A stretch of 64,000 nt of DNA from Carallia brachiata (Eukaryota; Streptophyta; Magnoliopsida; Malpighiales; Rhizophoraceae). Position 1 is the stretch's first letter; each line of letters opens with the position of its first letter. The notes under the pieces are model-generated. The model worked only from the letters and a program-made list of their open reading frames with translations. It had not been told where the DNA came from and made no database searches. The stretch spans positions 2,174,980 to 2,238,979 of the forward strand of contig JADCRB010000043.1 of assembly GCA_021464245.1 (NCBI GenBank). Reading direction: 5' to 3'. The position numbers and the translations under genes were made by a program. Of the stretch, positions 38,003-49,949 are shown one piece after another.

Positions 38003-39858
38003 GGGGATAAGCATATTTTTAGTCCTATACGTTTGTCCTTTTTTTACGCAGCTCCATAACGTTAGAGCCGTTTTATTTAAGTCCTACACGTTAATGAGTC
38101 ATTTTAATCGAGTCCAATTTTGGACGGACGTTTGGTTGACCGTTAAATACAATATTGACCGCATTAAATTATTATAAAAAAATAGAAATACTTGATTTTA
38201 ACGTATTAAAGTGAATAAAAAATAAAAATACGCTATTTTGAATAAATATACGTAAATATAATTATAAAAAATAAAAAATTTCAATAAATTTAAAAACAAA
38301 AAGAAAAAATTAAAAAAAATTAGTTGGAAACCTGGTTGACTGTTAAATACTGCTTTGACTACGTGAAAATATTATGAAAAAATCAAAATACGTCATTTTA
38401 ATGTATTAAAGTGAATAAAAAAATAAAAATATGTCATTTTAACTTATTAAAGTGAATAAAAAAATAAAAATATGTCATTTTGATTAAATATCATAAATAC
38501 AATTGTAAAAAAAAATTAAAATTTCACTAAATTTAAAAAAAAGAAAAGAAAATTATAAATTTTGGTTTATACAAAATATTAATTTTTAAAAATATTTTAA
38601 AATTATCAACAATTAAAAAAATAAAAGAAAAATAAAAAAAATTCATTCTCTCTTCTCCATTCCTTTCTCTCTCCTCCCTCCTCTCTGTCTCTCTCCTCGC
38701 CTCTCTCCCCTTCGTCTCTCTCTCCTCCCTCCTCCCCCTCTCTTTTCCTTCATCCCTTTCTCTTTCCTTGTCATCATCCTCTTCCTGCCTGCTTTCACAT
38801 TTTTGTACAAAAAAAAATTGTTGGATTATATGAACACAAAATTGGATCTTATATGACAAGGAGAGAGAAAGGGAGGAAAAAAGAGGGGGAGGAGGAGAAG
38901 ACAGAGATGGAGGAGAGAGGTGAGAGAGAGAGAGAGAGAGGTAATGAGAGAGAAAGAGAGGAGGGAGGAGAAAGAGGGACGAGAGAGCAGAGAGAGGTGA
39001 TGGAGAGAGAAAGAGGAGGGAGGAGGAGAGAAAGGAGGAAAGAATGAGAGAAATTAACATTTTTATATTTTATTTAATTTTATTTAATTTTTAATAATTT
39101 TAAAAATATTTTCTAAAAAATTAATAATTTTCTTTTATTACTTTTGGGTTTTTTTTAAATTTTTTTGTTTTTAAATTTATTGAAATTTTAATTTTTTAAT
39201 TTTTTTACAATTGTTTTTACGTATATTTAATCAAAATGACATATTTTTATTTCTTCATTCATTTTAATAAGTTAAAATAATATATTTTATTTTTTTTTAT
39301 AATATTTTAATGTAGTCAAAACAGTATTTAACAGTCAATCAGGTCTTTATCTGAATTTCTTTAATTTTTTTCTTTTTTTTTAAGTTTATTAAAATTTTAA
39401 TTTTTTTATAATTATATTTACGTATATTTAGTGTGAAAATGACATATTTCTATTTTTTTCACTTTAATACATTAAAATGACGTATTTCTATTTTTCATAA
39501 TATTTTAACGTAGTTAAAACAGTATTTAACGGTAACTAGGTTTTCAACTAAATTTCTTTAACTTTTTATTTTTTTTTTAAGTTTATTGAATTTTTTTAAA
39601 ATTATATTTATGTATATCTATTGAAAATAGTGTATTTTATTTTTTTTCATTTTAATACGTTAAAATCACGTATTTTTATTTTTTTATAATATTTTAATTG
39701 AGGTCAACGCTGATTTTAACGGTCAAATAACCCTCCGTCAAATCTGGACTTGATTAAAATGAGTCGCTAACGTGTAGGACTTAAATAAAACGGCTCTAAC
39801 GTTATGGAGTTGCGTAAAAAAGGGGCAAACGTATAGGACTAAAAATATGCTTATCCCC
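38003..39858. mobile_element. Fold-back Mutator-like element, 1856 bp, with 10-bp target duplication
   Basis: The ends are ggggataagcata... and ...tatgcttatcccc, with inverted similarity continuing for at least ~140 bp at each end (for example tttatttaagtcctacacgt against acgtgtaggacttaaataaa). The perfect 10-bp direct repeat taatttgttt flanks it (37993-38002 and 39859-39868). The inverted arms reach almost to the centre: a CT-rich tract at 38645-38775 is answered by a GA-rich tract at 38855-39045. The element is therefore almost one long hairpin. The 175-codon minus frame at 38533-39060 is low-complexity and not a gene. Non-autonomous and nested in older repeats. Confidence 0.9.
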
Positions 39859-40559
39859 TAATTTGTTTGATATGTCATATACTTTCTTCTTGGAATTTGT
39901 TGCTGGGTGGGCAAGAAGGGAAAGAGAGCTTTAAAAGCAATTAAGTTTGGGGTTAGTAGTACTGGACACTTATACTTATTAGCTACAGTCACTAGTTAAA
40001 TCTCTACCCTCCATAAACAAGTGGATCGATTATAAGGGCCAATGTTTGTTTTTTTGAGCAATATAAGAGCCAATGTTGGCGCTGCACATTTTCAAGCGGG
40101 AAACCTTTTGTAAATTGAAATTGCTCCTTATTTCATTTAAATGCCACTGCACTCGTATACTATATGCTAAATTGCATTCGTTTTGTATGATCAGTGGTAG
40201 ATGTAAAAAACATTTTTAGAGGGAACAATTATCATATGTATAAATACATTAACAAAAATTAATATAAAAACTGATACAGAAAATTTATTAATTATTGTAA
40301 ATTGTTAATATTGTTATTATCTCTTGTCAATTTAAATGTTTTAAACTTTTTTTACTACTATTAAAACATATTTTAATATACTTTCGTATTTAATTATTCA
40401 TAGCAACAAATTTTTACCTCCAATGGTTATAGTCAGGGAAATATGAACTAAATTTAATAACAACATACATTTTTAGATATACACAAAGCTTTTAAAGATT
40501 GTTTTCTTCTTAATAAAAATAACGGGTAATACTTTGTATCATTAAAACAAGTATTTGCG

Positions 40560-43320
40560 CAAATGACTGTTTCGTGTCTGCCACATACGACAACAAATCA
40601 AAATATAGGATAAGATTGAGAAATTATATGACACATACAGAAAATTATGTGACACTTTTTACAAGCCATTAACAAAATTTTATAATTCATGGTAAATCTT
40701 GTCATATATTTTACATGATATGTCATAAAATTTTTGCTTTATATCATATATTTTTTTAATTATGTCATACATTACGTTCACTAAATGGCCACTTTAAGTG
40801 CAGCTAAAAAGTTTATCTCATTACATATTTACTTGCATCATGCTTTCAGCTTCTATGTATCACAATATGAACGCATTTATGAACTTACAATATTTATTAT
40901 TTTGGTATCTTATCAATGGTCACAATATTTACGTCAGATTACTTATTTTCTTTCTCTAGTACCACTACATGACTGTCTTTTAAATGACTGTTTCTTACCT
41001 GTCACATACGACAAAAAGTAAAAATATATCACAAGATTGAGAATTATATGACACATACTAAAATTATATGACACTTTTCACAGGCCATTAACAAAATTTT
41101 TATAATTTTCGGTAAATCTTGTTATATATTTTACATGAGATGCCATATAATTTGTCCGTTATATCACAATTTGTTTTATTTATGTCATACATTACGTTCG
41201 CCAAATGGTCATTTCAAGCGCAGCTATAAAGTTTATCTAATTACATATTTACTTGCATCATACTTTCAGCTTCTACGTATCACAATATGTATGCAGTTAT
41301 GCGTTTACAATATTTATTATTTTGATATCTTATCAATGGTCACAATATTTACCTCAGATTACTTCTTTTATTTCTCTAGTACCACTACATAGTTGTCTTT
41401 TAAATGACTGTTTCTTACCTGTCACATACGATCAAAAGTAAAAATATATAACAATATTGAGATATTATATGACACATACTTAAAATTATATGACACTTTT
41501 CACAGGTCATTAACAAAATTTTTATAATTTCCGGCAAATCTTGTCATATATTTTACATGAGATGTCATATAATTTGTCCGTTATATCACAATTTTTTTTA
41601 TTTATGTCATACATTAAGTTCGCCAAATGGTCATTTCAAGTGCAGCCAAAAAGTTTATCTCAGTACATATTTACTTGCATCATACTTTCAGTTTCTATGT
41701 ATCACAATATGTACGCAGTTATGCATTTACAATATTTATTCTTTTGGTTTCTTATCAATGGTCACAACATTTATGTCAGATTACTTCTTTTCTTTCTCAG
41801 TACCACTACATGGCTGTCTTTTAAATGACTGTTTCTTACCTGTCACATACGACAAAAAGTAAAAATATATATCAGGATTGAGAAATTATATGACACATAC
41901 TTAAAATTATATGACACTTTTCACAAGCCATTAACAAACTTTTTATAATTTCTGGTAAATCTTGTCATATATTTTACATGAGATGTCATATAATTTGTCC
42001 ATTATATCATTTTTTTTTTATGTCATACATTACGTTCGCCAAATGGCCACTTCATGCGCAGCCAAAAAGTTTATCTCATTACATATTTACTTGCATCATA
42101 CTTTCACCTTCTCCGTGTCACAATATTGATGCATTTATGTAATTACAATATTTATTATTTTGGTATCTTATCAATGGTCATAACATTTAGTTCAGATTAA
42201 TTCTTTTTTTTTCTCCAGTACCACTACATGACGGTCCTTTAAATGGCTGTTTCGTGCTTGCCACATATGACAAAAACTCAAGATATAGGACATGATTGGG
42301 AAATTATATGACAGATATGAAATTATATGACACTTTTAACAAGCTATTAACAAAAAAATTTTTATAATTCCTGGTCAATCTTGTCGTATATTTTACTTTA
42401 GATGTTATATAATTTATCCGTATATTTTTTATTTATGTCGTATATGACATTTGCCAAATAGGCACTTCAAGTGCAGCAAATAAGTTTATCTCATTATATA
42501 TTTACTCGCATCATGCTTTCAGCTACTACTTATTACAATATATACGCATTTATGGGACAATAAGGTTTATTATTTTGGTATCTTACCAATGGTCACAACA
42601 TTTACTTCATATTATTCTTTTCTTTCTCCAGTACCACTACATGGTTGTCTTTTAAATGACTGTTTCGTGTCTGCCACAATGACAACAAGTCAAAATATAG
42701 AACAAGATTGGGAAATTATATGACACACAGAAACTTATATGACACTTTTTACAAGCCATTAGCAAAACATTTTATACTTCCTACTCAATCTTATCATATT
42801 TTACGTCCATTATATCGTCTATTTTTCCAATTATGTCGTATATGACATTTGCCAAATGGGCACTTCAAGCGCAGCCAAAAAGTTTACCTCCTTCCATATT
42901 TACTTGCATTATGTTTTTAGCTACTACTTATCATACTACGTACGCATTTATACGATTACAATGTTTATTATTTTGGTATCTTATTAATTGTCACAACATT
43001 TATTTCACATTAATTATTTTCTTTCTCCAGGCCCACTATGACTGTCCTTTAAATGGTTGTTTCGTGTCTGACACATATGAAAAAAGTGAAAATATAGGAC
43101 AAGATGATAAATTATATGACAAATAAGGAATATTATATGACACTTGTAACAAACCATTAACAAAAAAATTTTATTATTCCTCGTCAATCTTGTGTATATT
43201 TTACTTTACATGTCCTATAATTCCTCAATTATATCATACATTTTCATTTATGTCATATAATTTCCTTCTACTATTTTATATTTTGCTCGTATATAATAAC
43301 CATGAAACAACCATTTAAAG
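40560..43320. repeat. Tandem array with ~420-bp unit, about 6-7 copies
   Basis: The phrase taccactaca(t) followed by (a)ctgtc(t/c)tttaaatg(a/g)(c/t)tgtttc recurs near 40958, 41380, 41800, 42218, 42630 and, more diverged, 43030. A first half-unit starts near 40563. Each unit pairs a palindromic segment (aaatgactgtttc...gtcacatacgac and its inverted echo ...gtcatacattacgttcgccaaatgg) with a ~170-bp non-palindromic spacer (aaaaagtttatctcattaca...tatcaatggtcac). The similar open frames of 78-101 codons in successive units are repeat translations. The array sits inside the giant MULE. Confidence 0.85.
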
Positions 43321-43431
43321 AACAATAAAAAAAATTTTCCCTTTCTTTCACAGGAAAAATTAATTACATTAATCTTTTGCATGCGTGACCATTATATAAC
43401 GACGACTTCAACACAAACTTACATATTTATT

Positions 43432-43583
43432 GTCCATTAGGGGATACTATAGTGCTTAGAATTTAAAACTTTTATTTTAAAAGTCTTGAGTTCAAATGCT
43501 GGGAAGAGAGGGAGGGGTTTATAGAAGGGGAACGTTACCCCCATCGTGTATTTTATAGTGCAACAGGCCTCCTAATAAAAAAA
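43432..43583 (+). mobile_element. SINE-like retroposon, ~152 bp, with 17-bp target duplication
   Basis: It is flanked by the perfect direct repeat aaacttacatatttatt (43415-43431 and 43584-43600). The body ends in a poly(A) tract, and a box-B-like gagttcaaatgc lies about 60 bp into it, as in tRNA-derived SINEs. A convincing A box is less clear. A long target duplication plus a poly(A) tail indicates LINE-mediated retroposition. Confidence 0.8.
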
Positions 43584-44253
43584 AAACTTACATATTTATT
43601 CTTTCTCAATTTTCTCTTCATTCACTTTTCTGTTCTTACTATTTGGTTTTGTTGTGCGAATTTAAATATTAACTCATCAAATTATGTTATGCCTCTTGCT
43701 GTACTTTATTTTGAGTTATAATACTACTGGATGACATACAATTGAATTATAATATAGTTTTTTTAAATATGTGACACACAAATTTTATTACTAATATCAA
43801 ATTTTTAGTATTTTATAGATGTCTAATATGTAACTATTTTATTTAAGGGACATTTACTTACTCAGCTCTTTTAAATGAGATCAATATGAGATGATAGTTA
43901 TATGTGTCAGTAGTATATTGCACTTACTAAACTCAACTATGCTATTATAGATTATTAGATGAATTTCTATGATATTGTCGTACTATCTGCAATTAATTCT
44001 CTTGTTGAGCCCGAAAATCTAAATTTCATCAATAATTGAATTTCCCGCGCCTCAAACAAAAAGAAACGACATCTCTTTAGTGCAGAAAAATCAAATTTTA
44101 TCTCAAATTGTTTTACTATTTTGCCACTCTTCGTTTACCATTTATACCCTTCATAATTAAATAATCAAAAAACAAAAAAGAAATCTTCTCATTGGTTACA
44201 TGCGTGTGTGGCAACCATGTTGCTCCCATTGTATCAGCTACTTAGGATTTCCC

Positions 44254-46676
44254 TTTTTGAAAATATGTTATCCGTCATAGCGGACAAGGAAAAAAATATC
44301 TTCATCAAAATCGCTTCCTATGGGAGCCACTCTCCAGAGGGCGCGTGTTCTTACGACAACATAACCTCGATGTTACGGTTATCCACTATCTTTATTAAAA
44401 ACACAAGTAATTACATAATTTATTTAATTTTATTTTTTTTTAAAGATTAGCTATATAATAATTCATATTATTACATGTCTATATATATCTCAATAAAAAT
44501 AACACTTAATTTTTTTAATATATATTATACAAATGAGTAACTTAATTTTTTAATATATATTATAAGACAAATTGTGGTAGTCCAAATAAATATTATAGAA
44601 TAATAACATAGATGCTAGTAATCTTGCATATCTTTTGTTTGATATTAGATTGAATTGAATAATTAAAGTAAGTTTATAGACTAATGATGATGCTAGGAGA
44701 AAATTACATTGAATTTGCTAAGAAATGCGCGCGCGCGCACACTACAATTTGATCTTGCGTATTGCATGAGTTATATATATTTATTAAAAAATACTAAAAT
44801 AAATTTAATTAGATATTATATGAGATTGATTCTAAAAATATTAATAGTAACCAAAAAATCAGAAATTGTAATTATTGACAGCCAATTATAACTAATAAAT
44901 ATTTAAGAATTTATTTCAGATTTATGTCACATTTATATCATGTTAAGTTATAATTAGTAAAATAATTGGATGGAGGGTCTATAATTGCAATCATTAATAA
45001 CTCTCAATAGCAATTGAAAAATCTTGAATAGTAATTATTTGCACTTAATTGTAACCACAGAGCATTAAAAATTTATCATATTTATGCTATATTTATATCA
45101 TATTGTAATTGAAAATATTTTACGAAATAGTAAAGAATTAAAAGAGAATTTTATAGTTTTGCCACATGGCAGTTACAAACGTTATAAGCTTTCTCTAACA
45201 TTTTCTAATATACTAATTAAATGGACAATAATAAAAGTATAATTTTGTTGAATATAAAATGTGAGACTAAGTTATATTGAAACGAGATTATAAAGTTTCT
45301 TGTCATTATTATTCATTCACGATAATAACAGTTATTGTGAATTTCAATAAAGTTTTAGTTTTATTTTCAATCAATAATGTAAATTAATGAGCAATAATGT
45401 AAATTTATGATCAATGATATTTGATTGTTTTGATAAATAAATTATTTAAATGATCTTTTTGACCATCACAAAATGCATTTAATTTTCTTTCTTCCTGCTG
45501 TGGCTCAAAATCTGTCCCAAATCATTCTCTTGGATGGTTCCCCTTGCATGTCCACGGATTGTTCTTCTAGCTTTGTCCCTCATGGGCACGCACTGATCTA
45601 TACACATTACAGAATTTAGCTGTAGAGAACAATTACTGAGGCATCATACTGGATATCTCACAGATTTAATTTTACTTTGAAAAATAAAAAAGCCTGTGGC
45701 CATACCGTACCATTTTGCAATTAGTCAAAACACAATATACAAACAAGCTAGCGAAAAGGTCAACAAGGATGCTGTTTCATAGCTTTGCACTTTTTTTTTT
45801 TTAACAACATCTTTGCACTTATTATTAGTGTTCATTTACATTTTATTCAGTCTACTTACACATTTACTAGCTTTATACCGTTCTGATTTTATGCATGCCA
45901 ATACACAGTATGAATGTGCAGATTTCGATCCAACGGTTGTAAAGTACGTTGGCATCTGCAGCGCTATGCATAGAATCAATTATTACTTAAAATAGGAATT
46001 TGTCGAAAATAAATTTTCATAATTCAAATACATGTATTTGTTGTGCAACCGATTATAAGTGTAATGAAAAAAAAATTATTTTTTTTTCTTATGTGATAAA
46101 TTTATGTAATTGAGAAAATTTTCGACTCACTGCATTACAAAAATTTTTCTAATTCTTCGGAACTTTTTTTCCCCTTAAATTAACAACCGTTGTTACCGCA
46201 ACAAAGTTAAAATAAAACCTCAACAATAATTAAAAGTAAGAAAGTGCGGTGCGACAGACATCCTGCAACGAAAAACGCCACAATCGATGGTGCGACCGAT
46301 GCCCGCCTCCCCACCTTTGTTAAATAAAGTGGCCACGTCTTGTTCGTCTGCTTCCATTCCTGATTTCTCCTCTCCGACCAAACTTATTAAAGAGCCAAAA
46401 CAAACGCAAGGGTCCTCCGATTTCCGTCCACCTCCCGACATGTCGAGGGCGAGACGCCTTCTCCTTTCCTTGTTTGCTTACTAATCCCTCTCTCTTTTTT
46501 CTGCTGTAAAATCCGACGAGCTTCAACCACTGCTGAAAATTAAATCAGTGCTTGAAAAGTCAAACACCAATGTGTTCAATTCATGGGATTCCAATAATTC
46601 CGTTTGTAATTTCACCGGAGTTACCTGTAATTCGGGGAATTCCGTCACGGAAATCAACCTGTGCAAACAGAATCTA
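44254..46676. repeat. Tandem duplication 2, copy 1, right block up to the duplication junction
   Basis: 44260-45420 matches 50940-52050 (for example tcttcatcaaaatcgctt). 45450-46676 matches 54885-55385 plus 56915-57555 (for example cttcctgctgtggctcaaaa). It ends inside the kinase coding region, where similarity to the full-length gene stops at the phrase aaacagaatctaa. A (GC)n run at 44726-44739 replaces a diverged ac-rich run in the paralogue. Confidence 0.85.
46440..46676 (+). pseudogene. 5' fragment of a HAIKU2/RLK7-type LRR receptor kinase gene
   Basis: The ATG at 46440 begins MSRARRLLLSLFAY. An in-frame TAA (46482-46484) replaces the TAT of the intact paralogue, then the frame continues SLSLFSAVKSDEL through the LRRNT cap (CNFTGVTCNSGNSVTE) to NLK. 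At codon ~79 the kinase sequence ends and unrelated DNA from the left edge of the duplication unit follows. It equals codons 1-79 of the gene at 57317 with scattered substitutions. It is a duplication-truncated pseudogene with a premature stop. Confidence 0.92.
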
Positions 46677-46727
46677 AAAGATTCAACACAAATCCAAGAC
46701 TCAATCATTTTGGTTATTAAAATGGAA

Positions 46728-47345
46728 AAGGTAAATATATTGATTTCGTCTATCATCTTTAATTTTTTTTTTGAGAATTTCACTCACAATACTATTTTAT
46801 TTTAAATTATACCTTCTTAATGTTTGTGCTGTTAATCTTTTTTATTCTTCACCGTTAGTTTATTATTAAATTTAACATTTAACAGTCTAATTATCGTCAA
46901 TTCGTTTAATTTGAATAACATGTTAGAATAAATTAATAATCTGATATTTAATAAAGCGATGATCTGTCATATTTTGTCCTTTCCTGATTAATCATGTTTA
47001 AACATTTGTTTATTATAGTGTATATAGATAACAGACTCTTTATATTTTTTTATATAAAATAATAAAGAATATTTTATTTTGATTTTTTAAAAGTCACAAT
47101 ATTTGAAAAAAAAATTTAAAAAAATTGTTAGATATTAGGTTATCACTGCATACTCACATATTATTTAAATTAGACGACGTGATGATAATTAGACTGTTAA
47201 ATATTAAATTTAACAGCAAATTAACAGCGAAGGATAAAAAAGATTGATGACAAAAATGTTGAGGATATAATTTAAAATAAAAAAATATTGTACACAAAAT
47301 TTTTAAAAAAATTAAAAATAATGAACAAAATTTATATATTTGCTA
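46728..47345. mobile_element. Inverted-repeat element (~0.6 kb, MULE/MITE-like)
   Basis: This segment is absent from the paralogous position at 27345-27350. Its halves are inverted: ttaaattatacctt...ccgttagtttattattaaatttaac...cagtctaattatcgtc on the left, and the matching reverse phrases at 47175-47280 on the right. Terminal similarity reaches aaatatatt near 46732 against aatatata near 47337. The target duplication is imperfect (taaaatgg against taaagtaa), so the exact ends are uncertain. There is no coding capacity. Confidence 0.6.
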
Positions 47346-49920
47346 AAGTAAAAATAGTGAGTGACAATAATTAAAAAAAAAAAAAAAGACATAAAGTTGG
47401 AGCTGCTCAGTGCTCATGATTAAATGGTCAAAGGTCTTCACTCTCAATCAAGTGGGCTCGTTGGTTGAAACTTCTCACGGAAAAGACAAGTCAATGTTGG
47501 GTTGCGACAAGACAGCATTATCAATCTATTTATAGTGCTTGTTCTTCATTTCTTATTAATGGGACCGAATTGAAAGGCTACGGTCAATGCTGAGATTAGG
47601 AAGAACATTTGTCCTTTAAGCCGTGGAGAGAGACGGGGAGAAACAAATGAAGCACCTTTCAGTTACTATAGACTCAAAGAATCACCATTTGCTGTGATTT
47701 ATTAGTAAAGAAAATCATTTGTACCAAAAATTTATAAATTAAATTTTTATCAAAATTAGATAAGATTAAAAGTATTACTCATTTTTTTTTTTTTTCACTA
47801 AAAGAGACTGAGAAACAGTTTTTTTTTTTATTTTTTATCAAACACTGAGAAACAGTTGAGAGTGTGCGAAACGTGAGTTAGTGCACCAAAGATTCTTTCT
47901 AGTGGATGATGAATGCTCATGTTTCTCTTTTTAAAGACGATGACTAGAATAATTTTCTGTTTAAATCTCCACATCGACAATTTTTGTTGTTAGTGCCTTC
48001 CCTTTTCTCCTTTTTGATCCACCTTTCTTCTCTATCAATCTTTTGTTTTTTTAAATTGCTCTATGATATTTTTATGTATATTACACTTTTCATCAATAGC
48101 TCCAATGGTAAGAGAGTTTTATTCTTTTTGGTTTTGAATCGAAGAGAGGAAGAAATTTCCTTAAAATTCGCTAGAGCCAACCTAAATCAGTGTGCTACTG
48201 GAGCCGCATTGTATTGAAGTTCAACTCCGAATTGCAAATTGAAAGAGACATGATGTAACATATTTACATATTTGTGTAGGATGAACAAGACACTAACGAC
48301 ACAACTCAGAAATTCACCTAAAAATTAGAAAAAATTATGAAATTTCACTCGTAAAACATAAATTAGGAAAAATTATGAAAATCTACTGATAAAACACGGT
48401 GAAAGCTACTCGTAAATTAACGAAAATCTATTCGTTAAGAAATTTAATATCGAATTATCAATTCTCACAAACAGACTTAATAATAAGTTGATACTAATTT
48501 CTATTTATAGAACTAAACTGACTAAATTAATTAATAATAGAATTTAAAATAGACTACAAATAAAATTCTAAACATACTAAGTAAGTAAAAATATAATTTA
48601 TAATATAATTTTAACTAAAAATTATTCTAAATGATGTGATATCTAATATAATAAAATATAAAATATAATTATTAATGTAAGATATTAATAAATTCATTTA
48701 ACCTTGTCGGCACAGTAAGCAGTATCAGGAGATCGCATGTGCCAAACCAACATCACCAGTCCTACCCCAAACCCACATTACCCAATAAATATTGCTGTGT
48801 TTTATGAGCAGTTGTCTATAATAATAAAATGGATATTGAATGATGTTGAAAAAAAAAATGATAGATGGACGAGTAGTCCAGTAAAGAGATACACCACAGA
48901 AACAGAAATAAAGAACACAGAAAAAAAAATAACTGTAAGCTCTATACTGTTTTTTTAAACATATGATATGCAAAATAATTAGAATTGATGTATAATAAAT
49001 TCAAAATTTATGTATAATAAATTTATAACAAAAATAAAAAGAAAACTTATTACACCTCCGTAGAAACTTTTCTGTCCTTGTAGCAGTAACCTTTGAAAAA
49101 AAAATACGGGGATTAAAAATGTGTGTTGTGCACTTGATATTTCCAATAAGAAATATTACTTGATCCTGCAATATTATTGATATTAAGCATATCATAACAA
49201 TTAAACATATATTTAGTTTTACTGAATATTATATCCACTTAGCTTGCATACCTATCTTCTAAGTTCTACCATAAGGCTCCAAGCTTCTTATGCTTTAGGC
49301 TAAGGCGTAACAAGGCCAAAACGGGATTTATATTAATCTTAGTTAAGGGTAAATAATGTGTGTCATATATTTTTCAATTTAAATATCTAATAAATGATAA
49401 ATTTTTTTTGCCCATGATTATGTAGAGATATGAGAGATAAAAACTGGGCTATTTAATGACGAAACTGCAGTTACAACCTTATAGTTTCTTTGAGAGTAGG
49501 GTACTAATGACATCATTAGAGAGAGACGGAGAGCTTGTTTAATGTGTTATTTCGGTATAAGGTATAAAAAATTGAACAGCACTAAGTAACTTTACACACA
49601 CAATAATTTGTCTTTCAATTTATTTTTCTAAATTTCATTATTTAATATCTTATATTATTTTAAAATTTTTAAAAATTCTCTTTTTTTTTTTTTTAAATAT
49701 TTGTCCAGCGTTTCGCCATCAGGTGATCTCCGAATGGAATCAGTGGGCACCTTTCGTACTTTTTACATGGACTCTTTTCTAAGGCATTTGTGATTGACAC
49801 TCGATGTCGGATTCATTGAATTTGCATCGCATTCATATTCTCCGTGCTGGCACTGTTGCAACCCGCCCTGCTTTTTCCGTCAAATGCCAACAATAAAAAG
49901 AGCTTCAAATCCAAGAAATG

Positions 49921-49949
49921 ACACACACACACACACACACACACACACC
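49921..49949. repeat. (CA)n microsatellite, expanded relative to paralogue
   Basis: About fourteen CA units. The duplicate copy at 29728-29739 has about six. Confidence 0.95.

Larger units (their letters stand above)
30793..44253. mobile_element. Giant Mutator-like (MULE) insertion, 13.46 kb, with nested elements
   Basis: It is flanked by a perfect 9-bp direct repeat tttttgaaa (30784-30792 and 44254-44262). The left end starts gaggacgactacgtagct. The right end read inward on the minus strand starts gggaaatcctaagtagct. These align as diverged inverted repeats, and similarity continues to a shared ttgccacac motif about 45-50 bp inside (30831-30839, and inverted at 44208-44216). The paralogous site at about 50925-50950 lacks the insert, so it is an empty site. 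9-bp duplications with long TIRs are typical of MULEs. No MURA-like transposase was recognised. The cargo is a carrier-gene fragment, unidentified exon-like pieces, a ~420-bp tandem array, a nested fold-back MULE and a SINE. Confidence 0.75.

Noticed and set aside
38533..39060. 175-codon minus-strand open frame rich in Ser/Leu/Pro, then Glu/Arg
   Set aside because: It is the translation of CT/GA low-complexity tracts within the fold-back element; the opposite strand gives a similarly artificial frame.
40190..40260. Possible left end of another hAT element (gatgtaaaaaacatttttagaggg)
   Set aside because: No matching right end or target duplication was found nearby.
41253..41862. Repeated 60-100-codon open frames resembling one another
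   Set aside because: They are translations of successive ~420-bp tandem units that happen to stay open, with no recognised domain.
30793..44253. Helitron interpretation of the gene-fragment-bearing insertion
   Set aside because: The insertion has a 9-bp target duplication and inverted ends, whereas Helitrons have neither and insert between A and T.
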